From: Odontocerum albicorne
Taxonomy: Eukaryota > Arthropoda > Insecta > Trichoptera > Odontoceridae
Length of the DNA stretch: 64,000 nt
Assembly (NCBI GenBank): GCA_949825065.1
Contig: OX463849.1
Coordinates: 32,662,043-32,726,042, forward strand
Direction of reading: 5' to 3'
Shown piece after piece: positions 11,677 to 24,230 of the stretch (position 1 is the first letter of the stretch; the number at the start of each line of letters is the position of its first letter). Position numbers and translations under genes: made by a program. The notes beneath the pieces are model-generated. The model searched no databases and was not told the origin of the DNA. It worked only from the letters and a program-made list of their open reading frames with translations.

Positions 11677-12227
11677 TAAAGGGTCTTTCAAATTGAGCGG
11701 GTTATTTTAATTCTTGGATAAAACACAGATGGCGTCGTGAACTTGCCTGAGTCTTGTGACATTTGAGAAGTGTAATGTATAACATTTATAAAAATGGAGT
11801 TGTATAAAATACAACAATGCGTTCAAATTGTTGAATTATTTTATGTATTGAAATCTCCGGAAACGGATATATTAATTGGCCACCAAGATCATGTGATCTG
11901 ACACCGTTGAACATTTTTTTCTGGGGTTACGTGAAAAGTCAGATCTATACGAATAACTCCCACTTAATTCCTGAGCTGAAGGACGAAATTATTCGCGTTA
12001 TTGGTGAGTTAGAATCGCAATTATGCCAAAATGTCATCGAAAATTTTGACAAAAGAGTGGACATCTGTGGAGCTGCAAGAGGTGGATATTTGGCGGATAT
12101 TGTTTTTTGTGTTTAAATGTCATCAATGATCAATAAAAAGAGTTTTGAAATCAAAGCAAATTGCGTGTTTTATTCAAGAATTAAAAAAAATAGAATTAAA
12201 AAACCTCTCAATTTGAAAGACCCTTTA
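11677..12227 (+). mobile_element. Internally deleted mariner-like element with intact ends
   Basis: Inverted ends start 'TAAAGGGTCTTTCAAATTGA' at 11677 and, reversed, at 12227. The first 21 bases are identical, including the duplicated TA target; similarity continues about 15 bases further with a few mismatches. Length is 551 bp against about 1.2-1.4 kb for autonomous relatives, so most of the transposase is deleted. Both ends are preserved, so a related transposase could in principle have mobilised it. Confidence 0.85.
11877..12116 (+). pseudogene. Mariner-like transposase C-terminal remnant
   Basis: Open frame giving WPPRSCDLTPLN then FFWGYVKSQIYTNN, ELKDEIIRVIGELESQLCQN and GGYLADIVF at the end. 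This is the C-terminal third of an insect IS630/Tc1/mariner transposase whose third catalytic block is normally WPPRS-DLTPLD. Here that aspartate is replaced by asparagine (codon AAC at about 11910). The first two catalytic blocks are gone. Not functional. Confidence 0.8.
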
Positions 12228-12231
12228 TAAG

Positions 12232-12420
12232 ATTTCTTTGTAGTTCGTCTTCCCTTAGTAAGTGTTCTGTGTTTTTTTACCGTAACATACACATATGTAT
12301 CATATATGCGGGAAGTATCTAATTTAATGGCCGCAGCCACCACCTTCCTATTCTCACACTCAACTTAAATATAAGTATTTTGCAATATTTTTCAACTGTC
12401 ACCCCTCAGAGGAGAGTCTC
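12232..12420. repeat. Repeat family Y, copy 2
   Basis: Begins five bases after the mariner-like element. Landmarks 'ctttgtagttcgtcttccc', 'ggccgcagccaccacctt' and 'tattttgcaatattttt' match 3243-3390 and 14400-14530. Confidence 0.55.
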
Positions 12421-14239
12421 CTCAGTAAACGACGCTATATTTATCATTTTGTTATTTTTATCTTGAACAACATTTTACACCATGTTCAACTGTCAAAAGC
12501 AGATTATCATCCTCATTTGCGCTTTAACCTAGAATGGGTCATGGTTGTCTAAAGGATTCTACCAACTTGACAGTATCTTTTCTCCAGTTGGGGATAGCAA
12601 AATAACGATAATCCTTCATTAACTTTCAGCTTGGATTTTTCTATTATTGTGCAGTTCTTTATTTGCATTGTTGGAGTTCTTCTAGTTGGAAATCTTCAAG
12701 TCAAACGAAAAAAAAACAGTAGAAAAATTGAGAAGGGCCCTCATTCACACCGGTCTGTCCGACGTTATAACCCTTATATTGTATTTGGGGGCACAGGTTC
12801 TCCATTTGTTAACTGTGTTTACTTGCACATATCCATCGTTGCATTGTTGGAGTTCTGGATGCGATATAAATGTTCCAGCTCGCGCAATCTAGCATTTTAA
12901 ATATTTTTCATTTCGTCATACAGGGTGTATAGTTTTTAGCTGCACTATCATTTTCACATGATATTGTCAGAAAATGGACCATATATTTATGACACTGGTG
13001 ATCACCTGTTCAGAGTCTCGGTCCAATTTTTTAATACCTTGCGGTTTCATCGGGTAAATTTGACTATTTGCATGATTTTGGTAATTTAAGAAATATTTTT
13101 AAGTAATAATGGGGGGTTACAGTTAATGAAATGTGTGTGATAAAGAAAATAAATAAATATATAGAATACGAGGAAAATTTTATATGATTTAACATAATAT
13201 GTTATAATATAGTATATTATACTATTCAAATGGGAATATACGTAGATGTATGGTTTGTGACACATGGAGTATACAAATTAGTCAATATGGGGGTGAGATG
13301 AAAGTAAGTAAAACATTAAATATATAGGGGGTGGTGGGTGGGACGTTTTAAGTATATACTTTGATAGATACATGGAATCAAATATATATGTCTAAGGGGA
13401 TTGGAGGGGGGTATTCTGTTTTCCTAAGAAAGGCTTGGTCGATTTTTTTCTTTAAAGTTATCGAGAGCTCTTTCGTCGCGCTTTGTAAGTATTCAGGTTT
13501 CCAATGCATACGTTAGTACAGATCTTGATGCTGATTTATAAAGCTGGTTTTACTATGAGTGGAAGACGTGATAGAAGACGACCATGTCCATTTACTATAT
13601 CGACACCAAATGAATGATTTGGATCAAGTAAATTATAATTAAAAAAAAGGAAAATTCAGAAGTAAGAGACATTGTAGAAGCTGTATGAGAAAGTATTTTA
13701 TTACAAAAAAATTATACATATGTTATTAATTAGAATCTTTTAATCTCTGATACACTCCTCTTGCAAGTAATGACAGGACACGGCGCATCCGTCAAATCTC
13801 CTCACCTCACTGCCCTCATCAATAACCCAGCATCCTGCACCCCACTGCATCAATAACCCAGTATTCCGCAACCCGTACACCTCATGCCACTTTGGGGACG
13901 TAATGGGCCGACACACGTGCCAATCGGGTGATGTTTAAAACCCTAATTATATAATTTAAGTTATTCATTTTGTCGTCTCTTGGAAATTTAATAATATTTT
14001 TTTATATTTTTAACTCTATTTATTTTTTATTTAGCACCCTCCTGGAGCTGTGCACAATATTACATTATATAATAATATTTATAGTCTATTTTCTAATGAG
14101 TTTTAGTCAACTACAGTGTATTTTTCGATATTTTGGGATGTTTATTTTGTTATTATGGCGTAATATTTAATGAATTGATGTTCTTTATGTTTTATTAATG
14201 TACGTTTTCTCGATTTCTATTGGATTAATCTTTGCCTGC
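12421..14239. other. No gene seen
   Basis: Mostly AT-rich. A block at 13780-13900 carries a ~38-bp imperfect doublet around 'catcaataacccag' and is GC-richer. 13560-13700 has a faint family A flavour ('gtggaagacgtgatagaaga'). 'gagtctcggtccaat' at 13014-13028 is identical to part of the insertion at 52738. Confidence 0.45.
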
Positions 14240-14530
14240 CACAAAGTGTTACAGATATTGGTGTTCGTGTGCAGCTTTAGGAAACACTTAAAGACGATCA
14301 TTTTAAGGAAGTCTTATAATAAAATATAACACTACACACATATGATACACTATACTCCATTTAAGGTATAACTATCATCTTCTCAAAATTATGTCTCTCT
14401 TTGTTAAGTTTTCTGCGTTTTATTACATGTTTTTCTAAACATATGCAGATGCTGGAAAATCCCAATTTTATGGTTGCAGTAACCACTTTCCTATCCTTGA
14501 ACAACTTTTTTGTAATATTTTTTTTATCTT
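14240..14530. repeat. Repeat family Y, copy 3
   Basis: Shares 'gtgtgcagctttaggaaaca', 'gttaagttttctgcgtttt' and 'atggttgcagtaaccacttt' with copies 1 and 2. Function and class unknown. Confidence 0.55.
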
Positions 14531-15039
14531 TCTAGAGTAACAGCTTCGAATCCCGTGTCTGAGCGCCTTTGAGAAGACACTGATCTCTAAATGGTGTTAT
14601 ATGAACTGTCTTTTATAATTATAGTTCATATTAATAACTTTTTATAATTATAGTTCATATCTGGTAGATTTTATTAAGCGATTTCTTCCAAATAATATTT
14701 TTGCTTCAAAATCAAATATCATCGGTGTCCATGAGTTTGTTCCGATTAAATAAAAACGTGTAGCATTGACAGAAAACTAAAATGAAATCAAACAATATCA
14801 AGGATAATAGGTATGAGAATTATGGAAATTTAGTACAGTGAATATTTTGAGATAAATAAGGTTTATTTTACATTTTCCTGTCGTGGAAGGCAGCGAGAAC
14901 ATTGCGTCAAACCTTCATATCTAGAATTATATATTTCGTGTATGCCTATAAATATGTTTAAAGTAAGATTAAGTTATTGTTTACAAACTTACAAATGTTC
15001 GTTAATTAAAAATCTCCGAAAGTTCTTCACCGATTGTTT

Positions 15040-15775
<736 letters not shown>

Positions 15776-15887
15776 ATTGGCGGTAGATTTGTGATGTGTC
15801 GATTGATTTTCATTTAAATTCAAATTATATCGTGAAATGGATTGAACGTGACGTTCAGCCCAATTTGCCCCATCGCGCCTATAGAAG

Positions 15888-15985
15888 TTTCACTTAAAAA
15901 CAAACTGGTACCCTTTTTTGGGTTCCACCGAGAATTGAAACTGAAACAAGAATCAATAGTTCTGCCAATTAGGCCACGGTGGTCT
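15888..15985 (-). repeat. SINE-1 head fragment
   Basis: Reverse of the head: 'gagaattgaaactgaaac' (B box) and 'tgccaattaggccacggtgg' (A box). The tail is lost. Confidence 0.55.
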
Positions 15986-15989
15986 AAAA

Positions 15990-17946
15990 ATTTCATCAAA
16001 ATTGAATTTACCCTTCTATAATATTTAAAAGTTAAACATTTAGATAATACGCTATAGTTTTATTTTAATTATAACGATTACATATCCCTGATCCAGTGGA
16101 AAGTAGCCGTAACGTCTGTAGTACTTTGTAAGGTGTGATGGCCAACTCGACCTAGAACTACATACAGTTTGGATATTTCCCAAAGATATCACTTATTTGT
16201 TGGACTGGACCCAAATCTCAGTCACTGGGACAGTTTTTATGGGCTTGTTTCGCTGGTCTAACATACTCGTATATAACCTGTTTCATTTAAGCTTCAAGCG
16301 AGTTTGCTCATGTGGAGTTATACCCAACGATCGTTTCGTTATATTGTTATAATTTGTTATTGAAACTATGCTTGTACAAAATATATGTTTGTTTATTTTA
16401 ATCATTCAAATAAAAATACCAACTAAATTATAAGACTGAAATATCCGGTAATATATAATAGTTCATTTTATCGGATATTTAAGTTTTGTGGTGGTTAATG
16501 GAATATAAAAATAAAACACTAAAATTTGTTTTCTTCCTCTATATTTATTTACATATAATTAATTTTTTAACATATCACTATGTTCATTTGAACACATACA
16601 CACACACACTCATTCAAAATCCTGAAGAGAGTCTCGAGATAGAAGGTAGAAACATGTGTAGTAGGGATTAATGTAATTAGTACAATAACGAAGTAATTTA
16701 TTATTTATCTCAAAATAGTCGTCATCCTTAACTCCCATACAATTCCCATCTTAAACCCTATTTTCTTTGAGGTTTGTTCTAATTTTTGTTAATTTTGTCA
16801 ACAAAAGCTAATTTACTTTTATACAATAAATCCACCAAACATATTTGTGTTTAATAGTGTTAAAGAAACAAATATATAAGTAAGTTAATTAAACTGATAG
16901 CTATATTAAAAAAATCTTACTATAATAACTGCGTAAATATTTCGAAACGAAATATATTTTTTCCAAGAAATCAATCAAGTGTGGGAGGTTTAAAATCATG
17001 TTGCGGTTAGCATATGTATATTTGATGTTTTGTATTTTTTTTTGTTTCCTTAAGTATCGTTGATCCCTCGTTGTTCATCTAATTACGGATTTCGATCAGG
17101 TGCTGGAGCAATCAAATCTCAGCTGGGATCACCTGTCCAGCTGTAAACGTGAGGGGATTTAATTACCTATCAAATTATCGATGGGAATTTGGTCAGAGGA
17201 GGAGATCCACAATACATTGTGACATCATTCTTGGTGTCAAGATTTGCTACTTTGATATGATTATCGAGGAAGAAGACATCGTTAAAAATTTGTGTTTTGT
17301 TCAAATGTCAATGCCTTTTATAGTTATTTTATGTGTAGTAATAACCCGTCAATAATAACAAATATTTTTTTCTCCAAAATAACGATGCCGTTGTTTTTGA
17401 TCTGCTTCATACTGTCGCCGTTTTGCTGCTTTTCTAGTCTCACTTGCTCATCGTAATTCTCCTTAACTGTCCATTTCGTCAAACTCTGGAAACGTCTTAA
17501 AACTCTCACCATTGTTGACTTTCTACAGACGCCGACTTAAAAAATATTACATCTCTCTTTAATTGCGAAATGTCTTCCATTTTCTCCTATTTTCTTATCC
17601 TTCTTCTCTTTTACCAGTCTTTAGTGACTTTGAAAGTATAATATTTATCTTTACTCTTTTTTCATTAGTTTTTTAATGCTTTAAGAATTTTTAAGTATTT
17701 TTTACCTATTATAAATAATCTTATAACCTTTCACTCAGCAATTGAAACTTATCTACGTAACTCGTGTCGGATTGTTTAAAAGAAATAACTGTATGACAAT
17801 AAACTAGCGATATGTATTCTTTGCACTGTAAATATTTAAAAATATGTTTTAGATCTATGATAAAATACAGAATTGTATTAGAAGGCTTGTTAACGCATGA
17901 AATTAGATCAACAATATAATCTAATCTTTTTTGCTGAATATTATAT
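15990..17946. other. Long gene-free stretch
   Basis: About 2 kb AT-rich sequence. Slightly GC-richer segments at 16090-16250 and 17095-17230 carry no motif I recognise. Confidence 0.45.
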
Positions 17947-18060
17947 GATAAATTAACTGAAAAATGTATATAAGGGATTGAATTGATAAATTAACTGAAA
18001 AACGTATATAAGGGATTGAATTGATAAATTAACTGAAAAACGTATATAAGGGATTGAATT
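17947..18060. repeat. 38-bp tandem repeat x3
   Basis: Three head-to-tail copies starting at 17947, 17985 and 18023 ('gataaattaactgaaaaacg ... tatataagggattgaatt') with one substitution between copies 1 and 2/3. Confidence 0.9.
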
Positions 18061-18482
18061 GTTTGTTATGCATGAGAGTAGAGATGTGCTACACTATGAT
18101 CGTCGGAGTGAAAATGCTAATCGTCTTGTAGAATCGGGTCGGGCAGAGACTGGAACCTCCCGATAGGGGTTTCGGAACCGCTAGCCTTATAAAATAGAAT
18201 AGACTTATTTAGGAGTATATGCAAGATGATGTCAATCAAGAGAATTCTTAAATTCATTCTATTTGCGAGATGTTATATTCATAAAAAGGCGTCCTTAGAG
18301 TATTATATGGTCAATAAATGATCTCAGAAAAGTAAAGAAATGCATATGTTAGTTATTCTAGCGTCACATTGTTTTTATTACTATTTCATTATCAAGATCG
18401 TAACCTAGCGGATTTATTGTCAGGTAGCAATTTCTTCAACCAAAAAAAGTGACTTTACGTGAAAACCATACTGTAACTTTTT

Positions 18483-18570
18483 TTTAAATAAAATGGAAAA
18501 CAAAAGGAATCGAACTCATTACCTCCGAGTCGAAAGACTGACATCTTACTAACAAGGTCACAGAAGTTTT
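18483..18570 (-). repeat. SINE-1 head fragment
   Basis: Minus-oriented head with 'ggaatcgaactcattacctc' (B box) and 'ttactaacaaggtcacag' (A-box side), after a T-rich stretch. Confidence 0.5.
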
Positions 18571-19175
18571 TTGGTAATAGAACAAGAAACGTAGAAGTGA
18601 ACTCTGCATTAAATTAATGTAAAAAAATAATAGAATTTATATACTAATTAAGTTTCCAAGTTGCTATCCTAAACCCGTGTAACGCGCTAATAAATCAGAC
18701 CAAAGGATATTATAATATTCGATCATTCTTAAAAAAAAACGTTGTCTAATGTTGCGCAAAAAAATGGTAAGGAATCTCGCAGGTTTGGACACGAGTGTGT
18801 GAATATTGTATAACATATTGCCGTATAAAACAAACACAACCAACCAACCACTCACTGAAGTCATCTCCAATTGTTTCAAATTGGGAGCGGACACATGTAC
18901 GCTTTTGGTGGTTCTGCAACAAGGATGTCTATATTTGTAGAGTATTCATTTTAGAGATATTTGTTTTTTAAACATTTTTATAACTATGTAATGTAATCAG
19001 TTGAAAGCGTCGATATTTTACTAAGATTAGTATTTATTTATTTGACAATTAACACAGGTTTTTATACATCTTTTTCTTCTTCATCGCAATCTTCTGCTAT
19101 GTCTCCAACTCGGCGCATCACCTCTCTGCGCATTCCTTCCGGTCTGGGCCATGTTGAATGCAGCGTTTAAGACCG
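18571..19175. other. No gene seen
   Basis: AT-rich; a 76-codon minus frame (18664-18894) has no recognisable content. Confidence 0.4.
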
Positions 19176-19301
19176 GGTCCAGATGAGGCGTTTTATGCGC
19201 GATTCGAGTAGCGCGTTTTGAATCGCGAGATTGCAAGATACTAGGCGAACATACATGCCGTCCACATGCAGTCGCGCGCATAAAACGCCTCATGTCCAGA
19301 C
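19176..19301. repeat. GC-rich MITE-like inverted repeat
   Basis: Short element with inverted ends 'gatgaggcgttttatgcgcg' at about 19183-19202 and its reverse 'cgcgcataaaacgcctcat' at about 19275-19293. The centre is rich in CG ('cgattcgagtagcgcg', 'gcagtcgcgcg'), in strong contrast to the AT-rich surroundings. Too short to code. Target duplication not clear. Confidence 0.65.
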
Positions 19302-19504
19302 TTTCATCGTTCTTTCTAACAACATATTCTAAGTACGTTAGGATTCTTTTTCTGGATGTTGTCGGAAGCATTTTGGTAATCTCCAATTCATGGATGTTGG
19401 TGCGCTACATTTATAGTATTTATTAATTGACAAAATCAGTGATATTTTAATGTTCTTTAGATCAGTACATAAAACATACCGCATTAACAACTAAAAAAAT
19501 AATT

Positions 19505-20240
19505 AAGTACAGTTCAGAATGCATATATCTTTCAAACTATGAAGCATAAAATAAGTACAGTTCAGAATGCATATACGAGTATGTATCTTTCAAACTAGGA
19601 AGCATAAAATAAGTACAGTTCAGAATACATATATCTTTCAAACTATGAAGCATAAAATAAGTACAGTTCAGAATATCTTTCATACTATGAAGCATAAAAT
19701 AAGTGCAGTTCAGAATGCATATATCTTTCAAACTATGAAGCATAAAATAAGTACAGTTCAGAATGCATATACGAGTATGTATCTTTCAAACTATGAAGCA
19801 TAAAATAAGTACAGTTCAGAATGCATATATCTTTCAAACTATGAAGCATAAAATAAGTACAGTTCAGAATACATATATCTTTCAAACTATGAAGCATAAA
19901 ATAAGTACAGTTCAGAATACATATATCTTTCAAACTATGAAGCATAAAATAAGTACAGTTCAGAATACATATATCTTTCAAACTATGAAGCATAAAATAA
20001 GTACAGTTCAGAATGCATATATCTTTCAAACTATGAAGCATAAAATAAGTACAGTTCAGAATACATATATCTTTCAAACTATGAAGCATAAAATAAGTAC
20101 AGTTCAGAATATATATATATATATATCTTTCAAACTATGAAGCATAAAATAAGTACAGTTCAGAATACATATATCTTTCAAACTATGAAGCATAAAATAA
20201 GTACAGTTCAGAATGCATATATCTTTCAAACTATGTATAT
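19505..20240. repeat. 48-bp minisatellite, ~15 copies
   Basis: Unit 'aagtacagttcagaatacat ... atatctttcaaactatgaag ... cataaaat' repeated about 15 times. Two units (near 19570 and 19766) carry the same 8-bp insertion 'cgagtatg', one unit near 19660 is shortened, and one near 20110 has an expanded TA run. Since 48 is divisible by three and the unit lacks stops in one frame on each strand, long open frames appear on both strands (16-residue periods such as MLHSLKDICILNCTYF). These are artefacts. Confidence 0.95.
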
Positions 20241-20299
20241 TAAGAAAAAATGTGGAGTCAATGTATGAAAGCTGGTGAAATGAAGACATCAGAAATTAA

Positions 20300-20600
20300 T
20301 GCATGGATTAAATGTATGTTTTAAGTTAGATGAAGAAAGGAGCTTTAACGTGGTTTGGACACTTGGATAAAATTAATTATGTAAAAATGAATAAGCGAGT
20401 ATATAAGTCAGAAGTCCAAAGTTTTGTTGGAAGGAGGAAAGAAAAACATGACTGGATCAAGTAGAGTAAATTTTGAAAGAAGATAAAGTTATAAGTATGA
20501 ATAAAAGAAAATTGTTTATGACGAGACGTATGAATGTGGAGGAGAAGAAAGTCGTGTACTTGGATAGAAATGTTTAAAGATTTGTTTTCTCAGCCTACAC
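20300..20600 (+). repeat. Family A fragment, diverged
   Basis: Plus-strand landmarks 'gtggtttggacacttgg', 'aaaaacatgactggatcaag' and 'gacgtatgaatgtgga' follow the family A order (WFGHV, DQ, RRMNV). Frames broken. Confidence 0.55.
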
Positions 20601-21530
20601 CCAACGGACACGGCGCTATAATTTGTATTAAGTTGACGTTTTGACGTGCGTTATCAATTGTTTTTTTAAACGGTTTTTATTTTAATAAAATTTAAATTTT
20701 TTTTGATAAATTCAGTGTTTAAAAGTCGTTTTGTTGTTATTTTTTTTGTCGAATGAAAATGTTTAAAAACCTGCACATTATCGCAAAACATGTCGGAAAA
20801 ACACGCACACTTTTGTTTACCGGTCGATTCGTTCGGGCCAGCTAAATAAGTGACCACATAATGCTTAAAACAAGTTTTATTAGTTATCAGAACATGGCCA
20901 TGTCGACCTGTTGAACATGCTTCGTTTGCCAAGGAATGGACATATTTATTACTCCTGATCCCAACGTAAGAAGGAATCCAAGAAAAATATCTATAAAAAT
21001 ATATGTTAAATTAGGTTGACAACCCTAATTTATCTGATATCTGCATCATCCGACTCCCACGCGACAAGTCTAAACTTGCGGAATCCTCCCAAGGATGCTG
21101 GGAATTGTCGAGATGTGAAGAAGAAGACAACTGATAAAGGGGGACGGATACATCGCGAGGAGACGGGATTAAGACAAAAGGGGCCGGTGTGGGATATGGA
21201 AGAGAAGATGAAGAAGATCGGAGATATGCGTCGTGAATGTCGGCTGATTCAACAACGAGGATTTCGTGGGAAAAGACCCTGGCAACTTACTATTTTTTAA
21301 ATTTTTATAAATTTAACAAAAAATAAACGACTTCAGTGATTCGTTCTTTTTATTGTTATTGTTTATTTCAATGAACATATTATAAGTTATGTGTACTAGC
21401 AATAACCCGTCAATAATTACAGGTGTTAATTAAGCGTTTGAATTAAGGTAAAAAAAACAGGACATTATTTTGGAAATTCTTTATGACATTTGCTTGTGAA
21501 GTGCATGGAATTTTTAAAGAATGTTCCTTG
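20601..21530. other. No recognised gene
   Basis: Contains a 94-codon plus frame (21016-21300) that is charged and Lys/Arg/Glu-rich (KKKTTDKGGRIHREET, MEEKMKKIG). It is GC-richer than its flanks but matches no family I know. It could be a decayed mobile-element ORF or chance. Confidence 0.4.
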
Positions 21531-22177
21531 ACGAAAGTTGTAACCTTCATATTGATATTAAGAAAGTTGTAACTATCATATTGAATTCAAGAAAGTTGTA
21601 ACTATCGTATTGATATCCAGAAAGTTGTAACTATCGCATTGATATCAAGAAAGTTGTAACTATCATATTGATATCCAGAAAGTTGTAACTATCACATTGA
21701 TATCAAGAAAGTTGTAACTATCATATTGATATCCAGAAAGTTGTAACTATCACATTGATATCCAGAAAGTTGTAACTATCATATTGAATTCAAGAAAGTT
21801 GTAACTATCATATTGATATCCAGAAAGTTGTAACTATCATATTGAATTCAAGAAAGTTGTAACTATCATATTGATATCCAGAAAGTTGTAACTATCACAT
21901 TGATATCAAGAAAGTTGTAACTGTCACATTGATATCCAGAAAGTTGTAACTATCACAATGATATCAAGAAAGTTGTAACTATCATATTGATATTAAGAAA
22001 GTTGTAACTATCATATTGAATTCAAGAAAGTTGTAACTATCATATTGATATCCAGAAAGTTGTAACTATCATATTGAATTCAAGAAAGTTGTAACTATCA
22101 TATTGATATCCAGAAAGTTGTAACTATCGCATTGATATCAAGAAAGTTGTAACTATCATATTGATATCAAGAAAGGT
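21531..22177. repeat. 29-bp minisatellite, ~22 copies
   Basis: Unit 'agaaagttgtaactatcata' plus a 9-base variable end. The end exists in three main forms, 'ttgatatcc', 'ttgatatca' and 'ttgaattca', so units carry either GATATC or GAATTC. Unit length is nearly constant. Flanked by unrelated AT-rich sequence. Confidence 0.95.
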
Positions 22178-22264
22178 TTATTAATTATATTGGAAAAATA
22201 AAGTTCTGAAACATGTTTTAAATGTTGCATTCGTTGGTAAATGACGTATAAACGGCGAGAATTA

Positions 22265-22630
22265 TATTTATTGATTATATTGTGTGTGTACAAATGTGTG
22301 CACTAAGAAGAATATATGGGTTGAAAATAAATGACATAATACGAAATAAAAAATGAATTTCCACTTAAGGTTGATATGTTGACTAGGATGGAGAAGAGCA
22401 CTCTGAGATGGTTTGGGCATGTGTAGCGAATGAATGAAGAAATATTAACAAAATGAATGTACAATACAAATTTGAGTGGTAATTGTGGTAAAGGAAGCCC
22501 AAGGAAAGCATAGTAGGATCAAGCGAGTGATATTTTGAAAGAAAGAAATCGTAAGAGTTTGAGAAGGATATACTATACTTTCCACATGGATGTACGAGTA
22601 TAAGAGGCGAAATACGTGCGTCGAGATTGG
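22265..22630 (+). repeat. Family A fragment
   Basis: Plus copy with 'gagaagagcactctgagatg' then 'gtttgggcatgtgtagcg' (an in-frame TAG in the WFGHV block), 'ggatcaagcgagtgatattt' and the downstream cysteine/arginine-poor tail. Inactive. Confidence 0.65.
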
Positions 22631-22687
22631 AAGTCTACCTACCCAAACTATATAGTGTGTGTGGATACTGGACTCTACTTATAAAAA

Positions 22688-23410
22688 TGTTGGACGCAGA
22701 GTGCCAAACTTTCCTATCTCGGCATACATTTCTAGCCTTTACCAATTCCATATACCTTTTCTTTCATATGAGTTCTACGATTTCTCTGACATTCTACGTT
22801 CCCTTCTTTCAGAATACCATTCACTAGATTCAACCATGCTTTCTTTGGTCTTCCTCTCACACGCCTTACACTCACATTTGTACTGTATGTTTATTTTGTT
22901 AGTATTTCTTTTTTCATTCGATCTACATGCCCAAAACATCTCAGCGTGCTCTTCTTTCATCTTTCTCAACACGACGGCCATATTCATCCCCTAATAACTT
23001 TATTTCATATTCTATCAAACATTGTCACTCCGTGTGTGCTTTTCAATGCATACATTTCTACAGTATTTATTCGGCTCCCATCAGTCATTTACCACGTCTA
23101 CGTTTCAGTCCCATGCATCAAAGTTGACACCAAAGTACTATTATGGGCTATCATCTTAGCAGATTTTGATGTTGCCCGGTTCAAATATATATTTTATCGT
23201 ACCATTGACTTTGTTTCCTATCGTTATCCATTTGATATCCCTCTTAACTTTTCCATCATCTGAAAAAAAAATAGCAGAATTCTTCGACTTGCTCTAATCT
23301 TTTATTATTTATCCGTATATCGCATTGGCTTTTCTTTTCACACTTTTCTATCACCTTTGGGTTTTGTAACATTCTTTAAATTTTGTAACATTCACTCTCA
23401 GATCTTTGTC
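22688..23410 (-). pseudogene. Longest family A copy (RT 3' half)
   Basis: Minus orientation, about 720 bp, and the best guide to family order. From the 3' end: 'gagtgccaaactttcctatc'; then the WFGHV/RMNE region ('catgcccaaaacatctcagc' near 22925); then VTMYD-like ('cattgtcactccgtgtgtgc'); 'tttattcggctcccatcagt'; the 'cagtcccatgcatcaaag' block (MHGSETW); 'tcgacttgctctaatctttt'; and SKVMV-like sequence near 23370. No frame is continuous. Adjacent to the plus copy at 22265-22630, in tail-to-tail arrangement. Confidence 0.7.
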
Positions 23411-24045
23411 TTCATGAAGAATTGAATACATTGCAGTCTTAAAATTAAAGGGCCACGTGTTGAAGTTTTTGAACATTTTTTTGCTCTTCCACTAATTATA
23501 GTTTGCCAAATGTTATTCATTATCTTAACATGAACTATATCCGTAACCCTTTTTACTGTTTTTGCGAAAAAATATGTTTCCGCAGTATTTTTTTTTTGCG
23601 AAATCAAAAATATACTGCATCTGCCGGCTGACACCATTTGCTGCCACTTTTTCTTCGACATCCTAGCGAATACAATTTCATCCCCCGTGGCTTCTTAATT
23701 TTACCCCTTTCTTTGGCGTTACCAATTTAAAATTACGGAAACGGTATGAGGAAAGCAAGAAAAAATATTTAATTTTTATGTCATTCCCACATGTTTTTTT
23801 TAACGTTAAAGGGGTTCTTTGAATAAAAATAGACTTTTTACAAATGGGGTGGATATTTCTATAATTTCTGTTTCGCCGGAAAGGGTTGTGACTATGTCAT
23901 TATCAATTTTTATGTTCCATGCCCCATTTGCAAAAATAATACGATTCCGGAACTGTGTTGTTCAAAATGTTTCTTTTCAAAATAATTCATAGTTTTTTCC
24001 TTTAGTTTCCGAAAATTTTGGTGGGTTTTAAATACATTCATTTGA
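23411..24045. other. No gene seen
   Basis: AT-rich; the 87-codon minus frame (23398-23661) overlaps the family A end and is not recognisable. Confidence 0.4.
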
Positions 24046-24049
24046 AAGA

Positions 24050-24230
24050 GTCGACCTCTGTGGTTTAGTTGGTATGACGCTTGTTTTTTAGCCAAGGGGT
24101 AGCGGTTTCAATTTTCGCTTGAATCTAGACTTTTTAAAAAAGGATCCAGCGTGACTTACAGTTCAGGCTGGTTTTAATACCTTTCTGGTTAGCTGAAAGA
24201 GTTATGACTGCTATAAAGCAATAAACCTAC
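24050..24230 (+). repeat. SINE-1 copy
   Basis: Plus copy: A-box-like 'tgtggtttagttggtatgac', B-box-like 'gcggtttcaattttcg', linker 'caggctggttttaatacctt' and tail 'ctggttagctgaaagagtta' with 'gcaataaacctacgta'. Confidence 0.65.

Noticed and set aside
19733..20140. 118-125 codon repeat proteins on both strands
   Set aside because: The 48-bp unit has a multiple-of-three length and no stops; no start context, composition or homology supports a gene.
21016..21300. 94-codon charged ORF as a gene
   Set aside because: No family match and no supporting context; kept only as an unassigned stretch.
19505..22177. Two arrays resembling CRISPR
   Set aside because: Units are contiguous and near-identical without unique spacers, and the window is eukaryotic. 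These are minisatellites.
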